In this document: one piece after another, positions 48,408-56,924 of the stretch
How positions within the stretch are numbered: the stretch's first letter is position 1
Layout: each line of letters opens with the position of its first letter
Assembly (NCBI GenBank): GCA_938039195.1
Contig: CALHVK010000115.1
Coordinates: 1 to 64,000 of the forward strand
Length of the DNA: 64,000 bases
Origin: an uncultured Carnobacteriaceae bacterium
GTDB lineage: Bacteria > Bacillota > Bacilli > Lactobacillales > Aerococcaceae
Direction of reading: 5' to 3'
Notes under the pieces: model-generated
What the model was told of the DNA's origin: nothing
Seen by the model: the letters and a program-made list of their open reading frames with translations, nothing else
Databases searched by the model: none
Translations under genes and position numbers: made by a program

Positions 48408-49892
48408 ATGAAAATCAATAAGGCCATTCAAGAATTTGTAAATAGTGCGATTGCTTCAGGGTATGTTTCAAAAGAAGATCGTTACTATTTATTAAATCGT
48501 GTGCTTTATTTAGTGGGAGAAGAATCTTTTGAAAGTTCGAATGAGGTGGAGCAACCTTCTTTACTAGATGCAATGGCAAACTTAGTAGAAGCTACTGTTG
48601 AAGCTGGTAAGATTGCAAACGACTCTGAAGAACGCGACTGGCTTGAACAAGAGTTAATGAACCTCGTGATTCCAAAGCCTTCAGATTTGAATCGTCTATT
48701 CTGGGAGAAATACGAAGAAGGTCCAAAAGTAGCAACCGATGCGTTTTATAAAATGGCGCTCGATTTAAACTTAATTAAGGTAAATGATATCGCTAAAAAT
48801 ATTTCCTTTAATGGAGAAACAGAGTATGGCGATTTAGAAATCACGATTAACTTATCAAAACCAGAAAAAACAAAAGAAGAAATCATCAAAGCAGCACAGT
48901 CGAAGGATTTCAATTATCCTGCCAACCGTCTATGTTTTGAAAACGTGGGCTACCATGGTCGTATCAACTGGCCAGGTCGTGCAAACCATCGTATCGTAGG
49001 AATGGAACTAGATGGAGAATCTTGGGGGTATCACTATTCTCCATATGCTTATTATTCAGAACATGCGATCTTCTTGTCTGAAAACTTAGAACCAATGAAA
49101 GTGGATGAGGGAGCGTTTAGCCGACTCCTTGAAATCGTGACACAGTTCCCACATTATTTTGTAGGGTCAAACGCAGGACTTCCAATCGTTGGAGGGTCGA
49201 TTTTAAGTCATAATCACTATCAAGGGGGACGTTACGAATTCCCAATGAACCGTGCTAAAGTTTTAGAAACTGGAATTTCTAAGAAGTTTGACACCGTTGA
49301 AATCGAACGTCTTTACTGGCCGCTTTCTGCGCTTCGTCTTCGCGGAAATAACCGTGAGGAAGTATTTGAAGTAGCGGTTGATATCTTGAAAGCATGGGAA
49401 GGCTACGAAAACAAAGATCTTGAAATCTTACGTGAGTCTAATGGGGAACCGCACAATGCAATCACGCCAATCGTGCGTCGTCAAGGAGATGCGTATGAAT
49501 TTGATTTAGTGTTACGTAACAACCGTACAACACCGGAGTTCCCTGATGGAATTTTCCATCCACATACGGATGTACAACATATTAAGAAAGAAAATATCGG
49601 TTTAATTGAAGTAATGGGGCTTGCGATTTTACCGCCTCGTCTTGAGCGTGAACTTGGTGAAGTGAGAGACTATCTCGTTGGAGAAGGAACTCTAGAAGCA
49701 GTCGCAGCCATTCACCAAGAATGGGCGAAAGAATTAAAAGCACAAGCACCAACAAAAGAAACTGTAGACGTATTTTTACAAAAAGCAGTTAGTGCAAAAT
49801 TCTGCCGTGTGTTAGAATATGCAGGCGTCTTTAAACAAACAAAAGAAGGCCAAGAAGCATTCAGCGCCTTCATGCATGAATTTACGAAATAG
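48408..49892 (+). CDS. galT: UDP-glucose--hexose-1-phosphate uridylyltransferase (GalT2 type)
   Basis: It transfers UMP between UDP-glucose and galactose-1-phosphate in the Leloir pathway. The 494-residue protein is the Firmicutes-type GalT, with GGSILSHNHYQGG, the region equivalent to the catalytic HPH, and GEPHNAITPIVR. galK and galE are not adjacent, so the gene has been separated from the usual gal cluster. A strong AGGAGG site precedes it. Confidence 0.94.
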   Translation: MKINKAIQEFVNSAIASGYVSKEDRYYLLNRVLYLVGEESFESSNEVEQPSLLDAMANLVEATVEAGKIANDSEERDWLEQELMNLVIPKPSDLNRLFWEKYEEGPKVATDAFYKMALDLNLIKVNDIAKNISFNGETEYGDLEITINLSKPEKTKEEIIKAAQSKDFNYPANRLCFENVGYHGRINWPGRANHRIVGMELDGESWGYHYSPYAYYSEHAIFLSENLEPMKVDEGAFSRLLEIVTQFPHYFVGSNAGLPIVGGSILSHNHYQGGRYEFPMNRAKVLETGISKKFDTVEIERLYWPLSALRLRGNNREEVFEVAVDILKAWEGYENKDLEILRESNGEPHNAITPIVRRQGDAYEFDLVLRNNRTTPEFPDGIFHPHTDVQHIKKENIGLIEVMGLAILPPRLERELGEVRDYLVGEGTLEAVAAIHQEWAKELKAQAPTKETVDVFLQKAVSAKFCRVLEYAGVFKQTKEGQEAFSAFMHEFTK

Positions 49893-49910
49893 TTAGAAAG
49901 GAAGTGCCGT

Positions 49911-50642
49911 ATGACAATCCTCGCACTAGATACATCGAATAAGACATTATCGGTCGCTGTAGAACTGACAGACGGTACCATTATTGAACAAACGATTGAG
50001 AACACGTTGCAACATAGTGTTCTCCTCATGCCAACCATTGAAGCCGTATTTAAAGAAGCCGGCATTACAGCAAAAGACTTAACAAAGGTCGTTGTTGCTG
50101 AAGGTCCTGGATCTTACACAGGTCTTCGAATTGGCGTAACCGTTGCTAAAACACTCGCGAAGAGTCTGGGGATTCCACTTGTTGGAGTCTCCAGTCTCGA
50201 CGTCTTTTTACCGGACCTTGCTTCAAAAGTTGAAGTAGGCGAACTAGTTGTGCCGTTTTTTGATGCCAGACGTGGAAATATTTTTGCAGTAGGTTATCAA
50301 AAAACTGACGAAGGCTTTGAAAAGGTGATTCCAGAATGTCATAGTTCGTGGGATGATTTTTTAAAATCATTACCAGAACAATCAGACAGAGTGACTTTTG
50401 TAGGACAATTACAGTCGATTACAAAAGAAGCAATTGTAGAAAAAGGAGCGAGTGAGGCGAAGTGGCTTGAAGGGCCAAATGCTATTCCTCATGCAACATC
50501 GCTCATCGAATTAGGAAGAAATAAGGAAGCTGTTGACGCGGACGTGTTTGTCCCAATGTACTTGAAACTGGCAGAAGCAGAAGAGAATTGGCAAGCTGAG
50601 CATCCTTTAGAAAAGGGGTCAGTGTATGTGGAACGAGTTTAA
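49911..50642 (+). CDS. tsaB: TsaB, t6A tRNA-modification scaffold
   Basis: TsaB is an inactive paralogue of TsaD that binds it to form the t6A synthase. The 243-residue protein has the ASKHA start LALDTSNKTLSVAV and the GPGSYTGLRIG motif. It begins the tsaB-rimI-tsaD cluster and overlaps the next gene by 17 bases. Confidence 0.94.
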   Translation: MTILALDTSNKTLSVAVELTDGTIIEQTIENTLQHSVLLMPTIEAVFKEAGITAKDLTKVVVAEGPGSYTGLRIGVTVAKTLAKSLGIPLVGVSSLDVFLPDLASKVEVGELVVPFFDARRGNIFAVGYQKTDEGFEKVIPECHSSWDDFLKSLPEQSDRVTFVGQLQSITKEAIVEKGASEAKWLEGPNAIPHATSLIELGRNKEAVDADVFVPMYLKLAEAEENWQAEHPLEKGSVYVERV

Positions 50643-51708
50643 AGAACGCTTCGTTCAGTGGTTTGAAAAAATTAAAGCACTGTTTTTAGAAGAAGCGCAG
50701 CATAGAGATCCGATTCGCAACCAGTTTGAGAACTTTGAAAAAAGAGTGATTCTTGGAAACGGCGCGCAAGGAAAAATCAGAATCGGATTTCCAGAGGATG
50801 CATCTCGCATTTTTGAAGTGGAGAAGGCTGCGTATGATGGAGAGTCTCCATGGGCAAAGGATGTTCTTGAAAAAGATGTCGCACATAATCCAGATGCCAT
50901 TTATATTGTGCTTGAATCCGAAGGGGATATTATCGGTTTTGTCGGCGCAAGAACGACACAAGGAACAGATTTACATATCACGAATGTTGCTGTATTACCG
51001 GATTATCGCTTTTTAAATGTCGCAACTTTATTATTAAAAGCATTAGAAAAAATTGCGCGTTCTCTTGATAAAAAAGAAATTACACTCGAGGCGCGTATCT
51101 CAAATACCAAAGCCATTAAACTCTATCGCAAAAATGGATATGAGGTAGTGGGAACAAAGGAAAATTACTACACTCCTGAAAATGAGGATGCTGTAGAAAT
51201 GCTTTTCAAATTACCGCCTAAAACACCGTCTTCATTCCATTCGTCTGAGTATTCATTTACAAGACTGCATCCAGCAGATTTAGCGATGGCAGAGGCATTA
51301 GTCGCATTAGTGCAAGAAAATTACGAGCATCCGAACAATTGGAGTGCCGAGAGTTTCTTGGCGGATTTAGAAAATCCAACGAATACGTACTACGGAGTAT
51401 GGATGCAACGTCAGTTAGTAGGATTCCTCGGAGTTCAAACGGTACTGGACGAAGCAACGATTACCAATATCGTGATTGCGAAAGACTATCAAGGTAAAGG
51501 CCTCGCGCAACGCTTGTGGCAAATGGCCTTATACGATTTGAAGCAAAAAGACGTCAAAGTGGTTTTCCTAGAGGTACGTGAAAGCAACAAGCGTGCTCAA
51601 TATTTATATGAAATTCTTGGGTTTGAAGCCTTCCATACGAGAAGTGACTACTACAAAGACCCTATTGAAGACGCGATTGAATATCGCTTAGAAATTGAAC
51701 AAAGATAG
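50626..51708 (+). CDS. rimI: Tandem GNAT-domain protein, RimI-like
   Basis: RimI acetylates the N-terminus of ribosomal protein bS18. This 360-residue protein is about twice the usual RimI length and carries two GNAT domains, about 50-197 and 208-358. The acetyl-CoA motif is intact in the second (Gln289-Gly-Lys-Gly-Leu-Ala294) but degenerate in the first (Arg128-Phe-Leu-Asn-Val-Ala133, glycine lost). The first 45 residues are basic and partly amphipathic. The position between tsaB and tsaD supports the RimI assignment; which domain is active is inferred. Confidence 0.85.
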   Translation: MWNEFKERFVQWFEKIKALFLEEAQHRDPIRNQFENFEKRVILGNGAQGKIRIGFPEDASRIFEVEKAAYDGESPWAKDVLEKDVAHNPDAIYIVLESEGDIIGFVGARTTQGTDLHITNVAVLPDYRFLNVATLLLKALEKIARSLDKKEITLEARISNTKAIKLYRKNGYEVVGTKENYYTPENEDAVEMLFKLPPKTPSSFHSSEYSFTRLHPADLAMAEALVALVQENYEHPNNWSAESFLADLENPTNTYYGVWMQRQLVGFLGVQTVLDEATITNIVIAKDYQGKGLAQRLWQMALYDLKQKDVKVVFLEVRESNKRAQYLYEILGFEAFHTRSDYYKDPIEDAIEYRLEIEQR

Positions 51709-51718
51709 GAGGAGCAAT

Positions 51719-52738
51719 ATGAAAGATACATTGATTCTAGCAATCGAAAGTAGTTGTGATGAGACAAGTGCAGCCGTCATTCAAAACGGAAATACAATTC
51801 TTTCAAATATTGTAGCCTCTCAGATTAAAAGTCATATGCGTTTTGGTGGGGTTGTACCTGAGATTGCCAGCCGCCATCACGTCGAACAAATTACGCAAGT
51901 GATCGATGAAGCATTAGTAAAAGCTAATAAAACACTAGATGACATGGATGCTATCGCAGTGACATATGGCCCAGGACTTGTTGGAGCTCTTCTGATTGGG
52001 ATTTCTGCAGCGAAGGCCTTAGCCTTAGCTAGCGGAAAACCACTCATTGCTGTGAACCATATGGCAGGACATATTTACGCGAACCAACTGGTAGAACCTC
52101 TTCAATTTCCTTTAATGGCACTGGTTGTCAGTGGAGGTCATACAGAATTGGTATATATGCCAAAAGACGGTGAGTTCCAGATTATCGGTGAAACCAGAGA
52201 TGATGCAGCAGGGGAAGCGTACGATAAGATTGGTCGTATTTTGAACTTGCCATATCCTGGTGGAAAGAAAATGGATGAACTAGCGCATGTCGGGAAGGAT
52301 ACTTATGATTTCCCACGCGCAATGATTCATGAAGACCATTTTGATTTTAGCTTTAGTGGATTGAAATCAGCGGTTATCAATCGTGTCCATAACGCGAAAC
52401 AAAAAGGGGAAGAGATTATCCCTGAAGATTTAGCTGCAAGTTTCCAAGCAAGTGTTGTTGAGGTTCTTGTCGAAAAAACAAGACGCGCACTTGAAACGTA
52501 TCCTGTAAAACAATTTGTGTTAGCAGGAGGAGTGGCTGCCAATAAGGGGCTTCGTACAGCGATGACACAGATGATGGAAGAACACTTCCAAACAGTCACA
52601 TTCTCAATTCCGCCATTGTCTCTATGCGGGGATAATGCAGCGATGATTGGTGCTGCTGCGTATACAAAATATTTGCAAAAAGACTTCGCAAATATGGATT
52701 TAAACGCAATTCCAGGGCTTGAATTAGGGGATGAATAA
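51719..52738 (+). CDS. tsaD: TsaD, t6A threonylcarbamoyltransferase
   Basis: TsaD transfers the threonylcarbamoyl group to A37 of tRNAs that read ANN codons. The 339-residue protein has [13 protein letters not shown], the metal-binding HMAGHIYA and the VSGGHTELV motif. AGGAGGAG precedes the ATG at 51719; an upstream start inside rimI is rejected. Confidence 0.96.
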   Translation: MKDTLILAIESSCDETSAAVIQNGNTILSNIVASQIKSHMRFGGVVPEIASRHHVEQITQVIDEALVKANKTLDDMDAIAVTYGPGLVGALLIGISAAKALALASGKPLIAVNHMAGHIYANQLVEPLQFPLMALVVSGGHTELVYMPKDGEFQIIGETRDDAAGEAYDKIGRILNLPYPGGKKMDELAHVGKDTYDFPRAMIHEDHFDFSFSGLKSAVINRVHNAKQKGEEIIPEDLAASFQASVVEVLVEKTRRALETYPVKQFVLAGGVAANKGLRTAMTQMMEEHFQTVTFSIPPLSLCGDNAAMIGAAAYTKYLQKDFANMDLNAIPGLELGDE

Positions 52739-52743
52739 AACTA

Positions 52744-52772
52744 TTGCAAATTCAATTTGAGCATGGTATTAT
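52744..52772 (+). promoter_or_regulatory. rpmE2 promoter
   Basis: TTGCAA (52744-52749) and TATTAT (52767-52772) have a 17-base spacer that ends in TGg, so the -10 is also extended. The leader is about 67 bases long. Confidence 0.75.
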
Positions 52773-52845
52773 ATTCGTGTTGCATTATGCATGCGAAAAT
52801 AAATAACTCTGGATTAGCAAATAATTCAGGGCAGGAGGAATAGAA

Positions 52846-53091
52846 ATGAAACAAGGAATTCACCCAGAATATCGTCCAGTAGTTTTCATGGATACAACTA
52901 CAGGATTCAAATTCTTATCAGGTTCAACAAAGACTTCAAGTGAAACAGTTGTATGGGAAGACGGTAACGAATACCCATTACTACGTGTGGAAATCACTTC
53001 TGATTCTCACCCATTCTACACAGGTCGTCAAAAATTCACTCAAGCAGACGGACGTGTGGATCGTTTCAACAAAAAATACGGTCTCAAATAA
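52846..53091 (+). CDS. rpmE2: Ribosomal protein bL31, type B
   Basis: The 81-residue protein is the zinc-free B form of L31: it lacks the CxxC pair of the A form and has the insertion [12 protein letters not shown] typical of type B. It has its own promoter and terminator, which suits independent control. Confidence 0.95.
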   Translation: MKQGIHPEYRPVVFMDTTTGFKFLSGSTKTSSETVVWEDGNEYPLLRVEITSDSHPFYTGRQKFTQADGRVDRFNKKYGLK

Positions 53092-53100
53092 GAACTTTAC

Positions 53101-53129
53101 AAACTCTCTCACTTCGAGAGAGTTTTTTT
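53101..53129 (+). terminator. rpmE2 terminator
   Basis: AAACTCTCTC-ACTTC-GAGAGAGTTT (53101-53125) is followed by TTTTG. A similar hairpin is found on the far side of the following element, at 53421-53442. Confidence 0.9.
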
Positions 53130-53155
53130 GTGCGCTCAAAACTTCCGCCAAGGGC

Positions 53156-53409
53156 GGCGATTATGGGATTAGTGGGGATGCTGCTAGAAAGAGAATTCTT
53201 ATTATCAGCCATTGTTTATTGAAACAAAATAGCGGGATACCGGAGAAAGCCTTTGAAGTCTTTCTCCTTCGAAGCCTCAAACAAGCCGTAATGGATGAAA
53301 TCCATAACGGCTTTTAATTCGCATTCGATATGATTCCCCGCTATGGTTTCAATAAATGTCTGATAAGCGAATTCTCTTTTTAATAGGTGAACGCAATCCC
53401 ATAATCGCC
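53156..53409. repeat. 254-bp branched inverted-repeat element, function unknown
   Basis: The ends are perfect 15-base inverted repeats, GGCGATTATGGGATT (53156-53170) and its complement (53395-53409). Inwards, the arms go on pairing in order: AAAGAGAATTC (53188-53198 with 53369-53379), TTATCAG (53202-53208 with 53360-53366), TTATTGAAAC (53216-53225 with 53346-53355) and ATAGCGGG (53229-53236 with 53337-53344). The middle holds two more hairpins, GGAGAAAG/CTTTCTCC (53242-53267) and a 12-bp stem with a GAA loop (53284-53312). It folds to a long stem that ends in a three-way junction. No real gene lies in it. Confidence 0.85.
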
Positions 53410-53420
53410 TTTTGTGGTAA

Positions 53421-53442
53421 AAACTCTACTCGAGGAGAGAGT
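53421..53442. repeat. Hairpin similar to the rpmE2 terminator
   Basis: AACTCTACTC pairs imperfectly with GAGGAGAGAGTT. The sequence resembles the rpmE2 terminator at 53102-53124 and lies just outside the other end of the inverted-repeat element. It has no T-tract. Confidence 0.5.
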
Positions 53443-53509
53443 TGATATATTCTATTCTCGACAAAGGGCAAGGGAGAAGGGATAGAGTGTGTGCGTTTCA
53501 TAAAAAAGC

Positions 53510-53549
53510 AGATGTAACATTTTTGTTACGTAACAAAAATGTTACATCT
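53510..53549. repeat. 40-bp perfect palindrome
   Basis: Bases 53510-53529 and 53530-53549 are exact reverse complements with no spacer; the half-site reads AGATGTAACATTTTTGTTAC. No T-tract follows. The 16-base core is shared with the hairpin at 1411-1438. It may be an operator, a cruciform or a 3'-end structure. Confidence 0.8.
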
Positions 53550-53562
53550 TGAAGTGAGAGCG

Positions 53563-53584
53563 AAATTATCATATATGATAATTT
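53563..53584. repeat. 22-bp perfect palindrome with TATCATNNATGATA core
   Basis: AAATTATCAT and ATGATAATTT surround AT. The core is the same as in the two palindromes at 34829-34860. Confidence 0.75.
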
Positions 53585-53591
53585 TGGACAT

Positions 53592-53624
53592 AAAAAAACA
53601 GCCTTGCAAGAAGCAAAGCTGTTT
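53592..53624 (-). terminator. popT terminator
   Basis: AAACAGCCTTGC and GCAAAGCTGTTT (53596-53607 with 53613-53624) pair with one mismatch; on the minus strand a run of seven Ts follows. Confidence 0.85.
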
Positions 53625-53630
53625 CGAATG

Positions 53631-54488
53631 TTATTTATAAGTGTCTTCAAGTTTTGCCATGAATGCGCCAAGCCATGTACCGAATCCTAACATTACAACG
53701 CAAGCAAGGTATTGAACGATGTCAAATCCAGCGTAGTTTGTTGGGATAATCATTACAGTTGAAGCAAGCACAATTCCGAAAATAAAGTGGAATAATTGTG
53801 GGTAAGCTTTCTTGAAAATGTAGTGTACAAGTTTTGAGAAGAGCGCTAATGTTACAAGCCCACCTAATGCGATAGGAAGGATAACGCTCATGTCTAATGA
53901 TTTGAAACCATCTGACATTTGTTTGTACATACCCATGTAGACGATGAAGTTTGATGGGCTAAGTCCAGGAACAATAATCCCAAGGGCGATTAATCCGCCA
54001 GCAATCATCCAAGTGAAGAAGTTTGCTTCAACGCTTCCTTCAATAGCAGTGTTTCCTAAGTATAATAGGAAAGTTCCAACTGCGAATGAAGCTACGAGGA
54101 TAATAATGTCTCGAGTTGAGCGACCTTCTTTTCCAGCTTCTTTCCAAAGAGCAGGAATTGTACCAACGATACATCCAATGAAGAACCAAAGGATAATAGT
54201 TTCGAAGTTTCCTAATAAGTAGCTCACACCGAAGGATAGAACTACGATACCTGCTAGAGCACCGATTCCCACAGGTAAGAAGAATAAGAAGTTCTTCTTG
54301 AAGTCTTTTGTAACGTTTGCTAGGAAAGCAATTAAACGTTCATAAAGTCCAAAAATGGCAGCGAGTGCACCACCGCTGACACCTGGTAGGATAAATCCTG
54401 ATCCGATGAACATTCCTTTAAAGAATCGTAAGAACCAGTCATTTTTCTTTTGTTTATCTAATTGATGTTGTGTTGATCTTTGTTCCAT
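53631..54488 (-). CDS. popT: DUF368 membrane protein, probable polyprenyl-phosphate transporter
   Basis: The 285-residue protein has about eight membrane helices and the paired motifs GVSGGALAAIFGLYERLI and GLSPSNFIVYMGMY, typical of DUF368. Members of this family (PopT) return undecaprenyl phosphate across the membrane for cell-wall synthesis. The ATG at 54488 follows GGAGG; the longer frame up to 54584 has no ribosome binding site. The specific function is inferred from the family. Confidence 0.85.
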   Translation of the reverse strand: MEQRSTQHQLDKQKKNDWFLRFFKGMFIGSGFILPGVSGGALAAIFGLYERLIAFLANVTKDFKKNFLFFLPVGIGALAGIVVLSFGVSYLLGNFETIILWFFIGCIVGTIPALWKEAGKEGRSTRDIIILVASFAVGTFLLYLGNTAIEGSVEANFFTWMIAGGLIALGIIVPGLSPSNFIVYMGMYKQMSDGFKSLDMSVILPIALGGLVTLALFSKLVHYIFKKAYPQLFHFIFGIVLASTVMIIPTNYAGFDIVQYLACVVMLGFGTWLGAFMAKLEDTYK

Positions 54489-54519
54489 AGTACCTCCGAT
54501 AAAAATTTCTATGTAACCT

Positions 54520-54547
54520 ATTATACTGCAAAATGAAAGATGAGCAA
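54520..54547 (-). promoter_or_regulatory. popT promoter
   Basis: On the minus strand TTGCTC (54542-54547) and TATAAT (54520-54525) have a 16-base spacer, 32 bases before the ATG. Confidence 0.65.
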
Positions 54548-54583
54548 GTAATGTTAAGACTCTTAAGCAAAACTTTCCATTCA

Positions 54584-54612
54584 TTGCGTCTGAAATGCTT
54601 TTTTGATATAAT
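54584..54612 (+). promoter_or_regulatory. degV promoter
   Basis: TTGCGT (54584-54589) and TATAAT (54607-54612) have a 17-base spacer, and TGA before the -10 makes it extended. It is one of the best promoters in the window. Confidence 0.78.
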
Positions 54613-54683
54613 CGAGAGGTGAAAGCTTCAATTTTTTTGACTTTCGTGTTCTATCATTTTCTAATGTGAAAGGAGTTGAATGG

Positions 54684-55559
54684 ATGAAAATTGCTGTAGT
54701 TACAGATAGTACGGCTTACTTAACAAAAGAAGAACTAGCTGATTTAGGTGTTTACGTGATGCCATTGTCTGTTATTTTTGGACAAGAAACATACCGTGAA
54801 GATATCGATATTTCAGCAGAAGAGTTTTACGCAAAAGTAAAAACTTCTTCAGTCTTTCCAACAAGTACACAACCACCAGTAGGAGAAAGTTACGAATTAT
54901 TCCGTGAACTTGCAAAAGATTATGACGCTATTATTCCTATTACTATTTCTAGCGGAATTAGTGGAACTTACCAAACTTGTGTGGCTGTTGCTGAAGATAT
55001 GAAAGACGAAGTAGCCATTTATCCAATCGATTCAGGTATTAGTTGTGCTCCGCAAGCACGTGCAGTAAAACTTGCCGCTATTATGGCGAATTCTGGAGAG
55101 TATTCACCAGAAGAAATCGTTGAAACTGTACAACGTCTAGTGGATCGTACAACAGCTTACTTTATCGTTGATGATTTAAGCAACTTACAACGTGGTGGAC
55201 GTTTATCTGCAGGGGCTGCATTAGTGGGGTCTATGTTGAAAATTAAGCCAATCTTGACATTCGTTGATAAGAAAATCGTTCCTTTCGAAAAAATTCGTAC
55301 GCAACAAAAAGCGATGAAACGAATTGAACAATTATTCGCAGACGAAACAGGAACAACAGATGGTGACGGCTATGAATTAGTCATTATCCATGCAAATGCT
55401 CCAGAAGCTGCCGAAGCTTGGAGACAAAAAATGCAAGAACAATATCCTAAATTACGTACTTCATTATCGTATTTTGGACCTGTAGTAGGAACTCACCTTG
55501 GTGAAGGTGCCTTAGGGTTCTCATGGGATATCGTACAAGAAAAGAATTTAGAAAAATAA
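54684..55559 (+). CDS. DegV family fatty-acid-binding protein (FakB type)
   Basis: DegV/FakB proteins hold a fatty acid for phosphorylation by FakA before use in phospholipids. The 291-residue protein has the N-terminal VVTDSTAYLT, the TSSVFPTSTQPP and SSGISGTYQT ligand motifs, and NLQRGGRLS. The ATG at 54684 follows AAAGGAG. fakA is not in the window. Confidence 0.9.
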   Translation: MKIAVVTDSTAYLTKEELADLGVYVMPLSVIFGQETYREDIDISAEEFYAKVKTSSVFPTSTQPPVGESYELFRELAKDYDAIIPITISSGISGTYQTCVAVAEDMKDEVAIYPIDSGISCAPQARAVKLAAIMANSGEYSPEEIVETVQRLVDRTTAYFIVDDLSNLQRGGRLSAGAALVGSMLKIKPILTFVDKKIVPFEKIRTQQKAMKRIEQLFADETGTTDGDGYELVIIHANAPEAAEAWRQKMQEQYPKLRTSLSYFGPVVGTHLGEGALGFSWDIVQEKNLEK

Positions 55560-55566
55560 ATTTTTA

Positions 55567-55597
55567 GGGGAGCAGAGACATCTGCTTCCTTTTTTTC
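55567..55597 (+). terminator. degV terminator
   Basis: GGGGAGCAGA-GACA-TCTGCTTCCT with one wobble or mismatch is followed by seven Ts. The coiA ribosome binding site starts about a dozen bases later. Confidence 0.8.
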
Positions 55598-55621
55598 ATA
55601 TCTTTTGTTGAGGTGATAGAT

Positions 55622-56719
55622 ATGAATATCGTTAGAACCAAAACAGGAGAGTTGATTCATGCCACACAAATTAAAGAAGATGAAGTTTATTTTTGCCCGG
55701 AATGCGGAGAAGAAGTGACTAGGAAAGTTTCCAGAAATGGCGTCGTGTTCTTTTCACATATGCCTAAAAAACATCGTCAGGAAGAAACAATCGCACATCA
55801 AGAGGGGAAACATTTATTGCTGGAGAGTTTAAAGAGCCATGGATTTCATGCAGAACTCGAACCTTATATAGCATCTATTGAACAAATCCCGGATATCGTC
55901 GTGACAGAGGAGAAACGTACGTGGTGCATCGAGTATCAATGCAGTGTGATTCCTACGGAAGAAATCGTGGAGCGAACACGACATTTGGGAGAGATTGAAA
56001 TGTCGGTTGACTGGGTTCTAGGGGAGAATTACGAGAGTCAGCATAAATTGACGGACACCTTTAGCTACTTAATGAAATACCATCCACAACTTGGGAACTA
56101 TCTGATTTTCTTTGTGAAGGGTGAGATGATTTTTCATACGCACATTAAGGTGAAACCTCGTTCGCAGCAGATAGCGTTTCAAGTCGTACGAGTGCCGCTT
56201 GTGGCCTTCTCATGGAAAAAATGGAGAAAGCTAGTCGAAGATTCTGTTCCAGTAAAAGCACACTTAAAGCCAGATGGTGCGATAGAATGGACGCCAAGAG
56301 ACACGATGCTCTTTAAGAAATTAGCCTCTCCGCTAACGAGGGCATTTCTTGTGAAGTTATATCGATGCAGGCAAACGCTTGAAGATTTGCCAAGCCGTTT
56401 CTTGACCTTTCCGATTTATGCAGAGACGTTTAAGGTACCCAATCTTGTCTGGAAAGGACATGCGTGGATCCTGTTGGAACAAATGGCTTACACAGGAGAC
56501 GTCGAAATGATGGATTTTGTAAAGCGAGTGGGAGAAGTTTGGCGTCCGCTCATGCGCCCTGTTCCGAATCCTGAAAGCCAGATGGAAGCCTGTCTCTGGG
56601 AGTTGTTAGATGAGCTTTTAGCCGACAAGAAAATAAAGCTAGGCTATCCAAAATCAAAAATGAACCGTTTGCAAAAGAAGGGTGATTTTGGTAAAATATT
56701 GGTGAGTGTAGAGGGATGA
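55622..56719 (+). CDS. coiA: CoiA-like competence protein
   Basis: CoiA is needed for transformation, probably in recombination of incoming DNA. The 365-residue protein has an N-terminal zinc-type pair Cys25/Cys28 in FCPECGEEV, a nuclease-like core of the PD-(D/E)xK kind (PDIVV, then WCIEYQCSVIP) and a long C-terminal part. It starts at ATG 55622 after GAGGTGAT. It is somewhat longer than the pneumococcal protein. pepF, often next to it, is absent. Confidence 0.85.
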   Translation: MNIVRTKTGELIHATQIKEDEVYFCPECGEEVTRKVSRNGVVFFSHMPKKHRQEETIAHQEGKHLLLESLKSHGFHAELEPYIASIEQIPDIVVTEEKRTWCIEYQCSVIPTEEIVERTRHLGEIEMSVDWVLGENYESQHKLTDTFSYLMKYHPQLGNYLIFFVKGEMIFHTHIKVKPRSQQIAFQVVRVPLVAFSWKKWRKLVEDSVPVKAHLKPDGAIEWTPRDTMLFKKLASPLTRAFLVKLYRCRQTLEDLPSRFLTFPIYAETFKVPNLVWKGHAWILLEQMAYTGDVEMMDFVKRVGEVWRPLMRPVPNPESQMEACLWELLDELLADKKIKLGYPKSKMNRLQKKGDFGKILVSVEG

Positions 56720-56781
56720 AAAGGCAAATATAGATAATTATGGTAACTGTATATCCAATGATTTAATCCTTTCAACTATAC

Positions 56782-56882
56782 TTGCATCAGGCATTTATAG
56801 GCATAATTATTTGATGAAGATTTGTCATCATCCTCCTATCTGGGGCTATGGAAAAACCATGGCCCCTTCCTAGTTTGCTAGG
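56782..56882 (+). promoter_or_regulatory. Upstream region of udp with three hairpins
   Basis: The 205 bases between coiA and udp hold a weak promoter (TTGCAT 56782-56787, TAATTA 56804-56809) and three hairpins in a row: GATGA/TCATC (56813-56829), a ten-bp stem GGGGCTATGG/CCATGGCCCC with an AAAAA loop (56842-56866), and CCTAG/CTAGG (56869-56882). No T-tract follows. I do not recognise a known riboswitch class. Confidence 0.4.
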
Positions 56883-56924
56883 GCAATATCAGGGCACGGT
56901 TAGTGCAAGGAAAGGAAGTTTTTC

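Noticed and set aside
52940..53317. 125-codon frame overlapping rpmE2 and the 254-bp element
   Set aside because: It is out of frame with rpmE2, runs through a terminator and an inverted repeat, and has no similarity that I recognise.
56720..56924. Purine riboswitch upstream of udp
   Set aside because: The conserved core of purine aptamers (UAUA...UCUACC) is not present.
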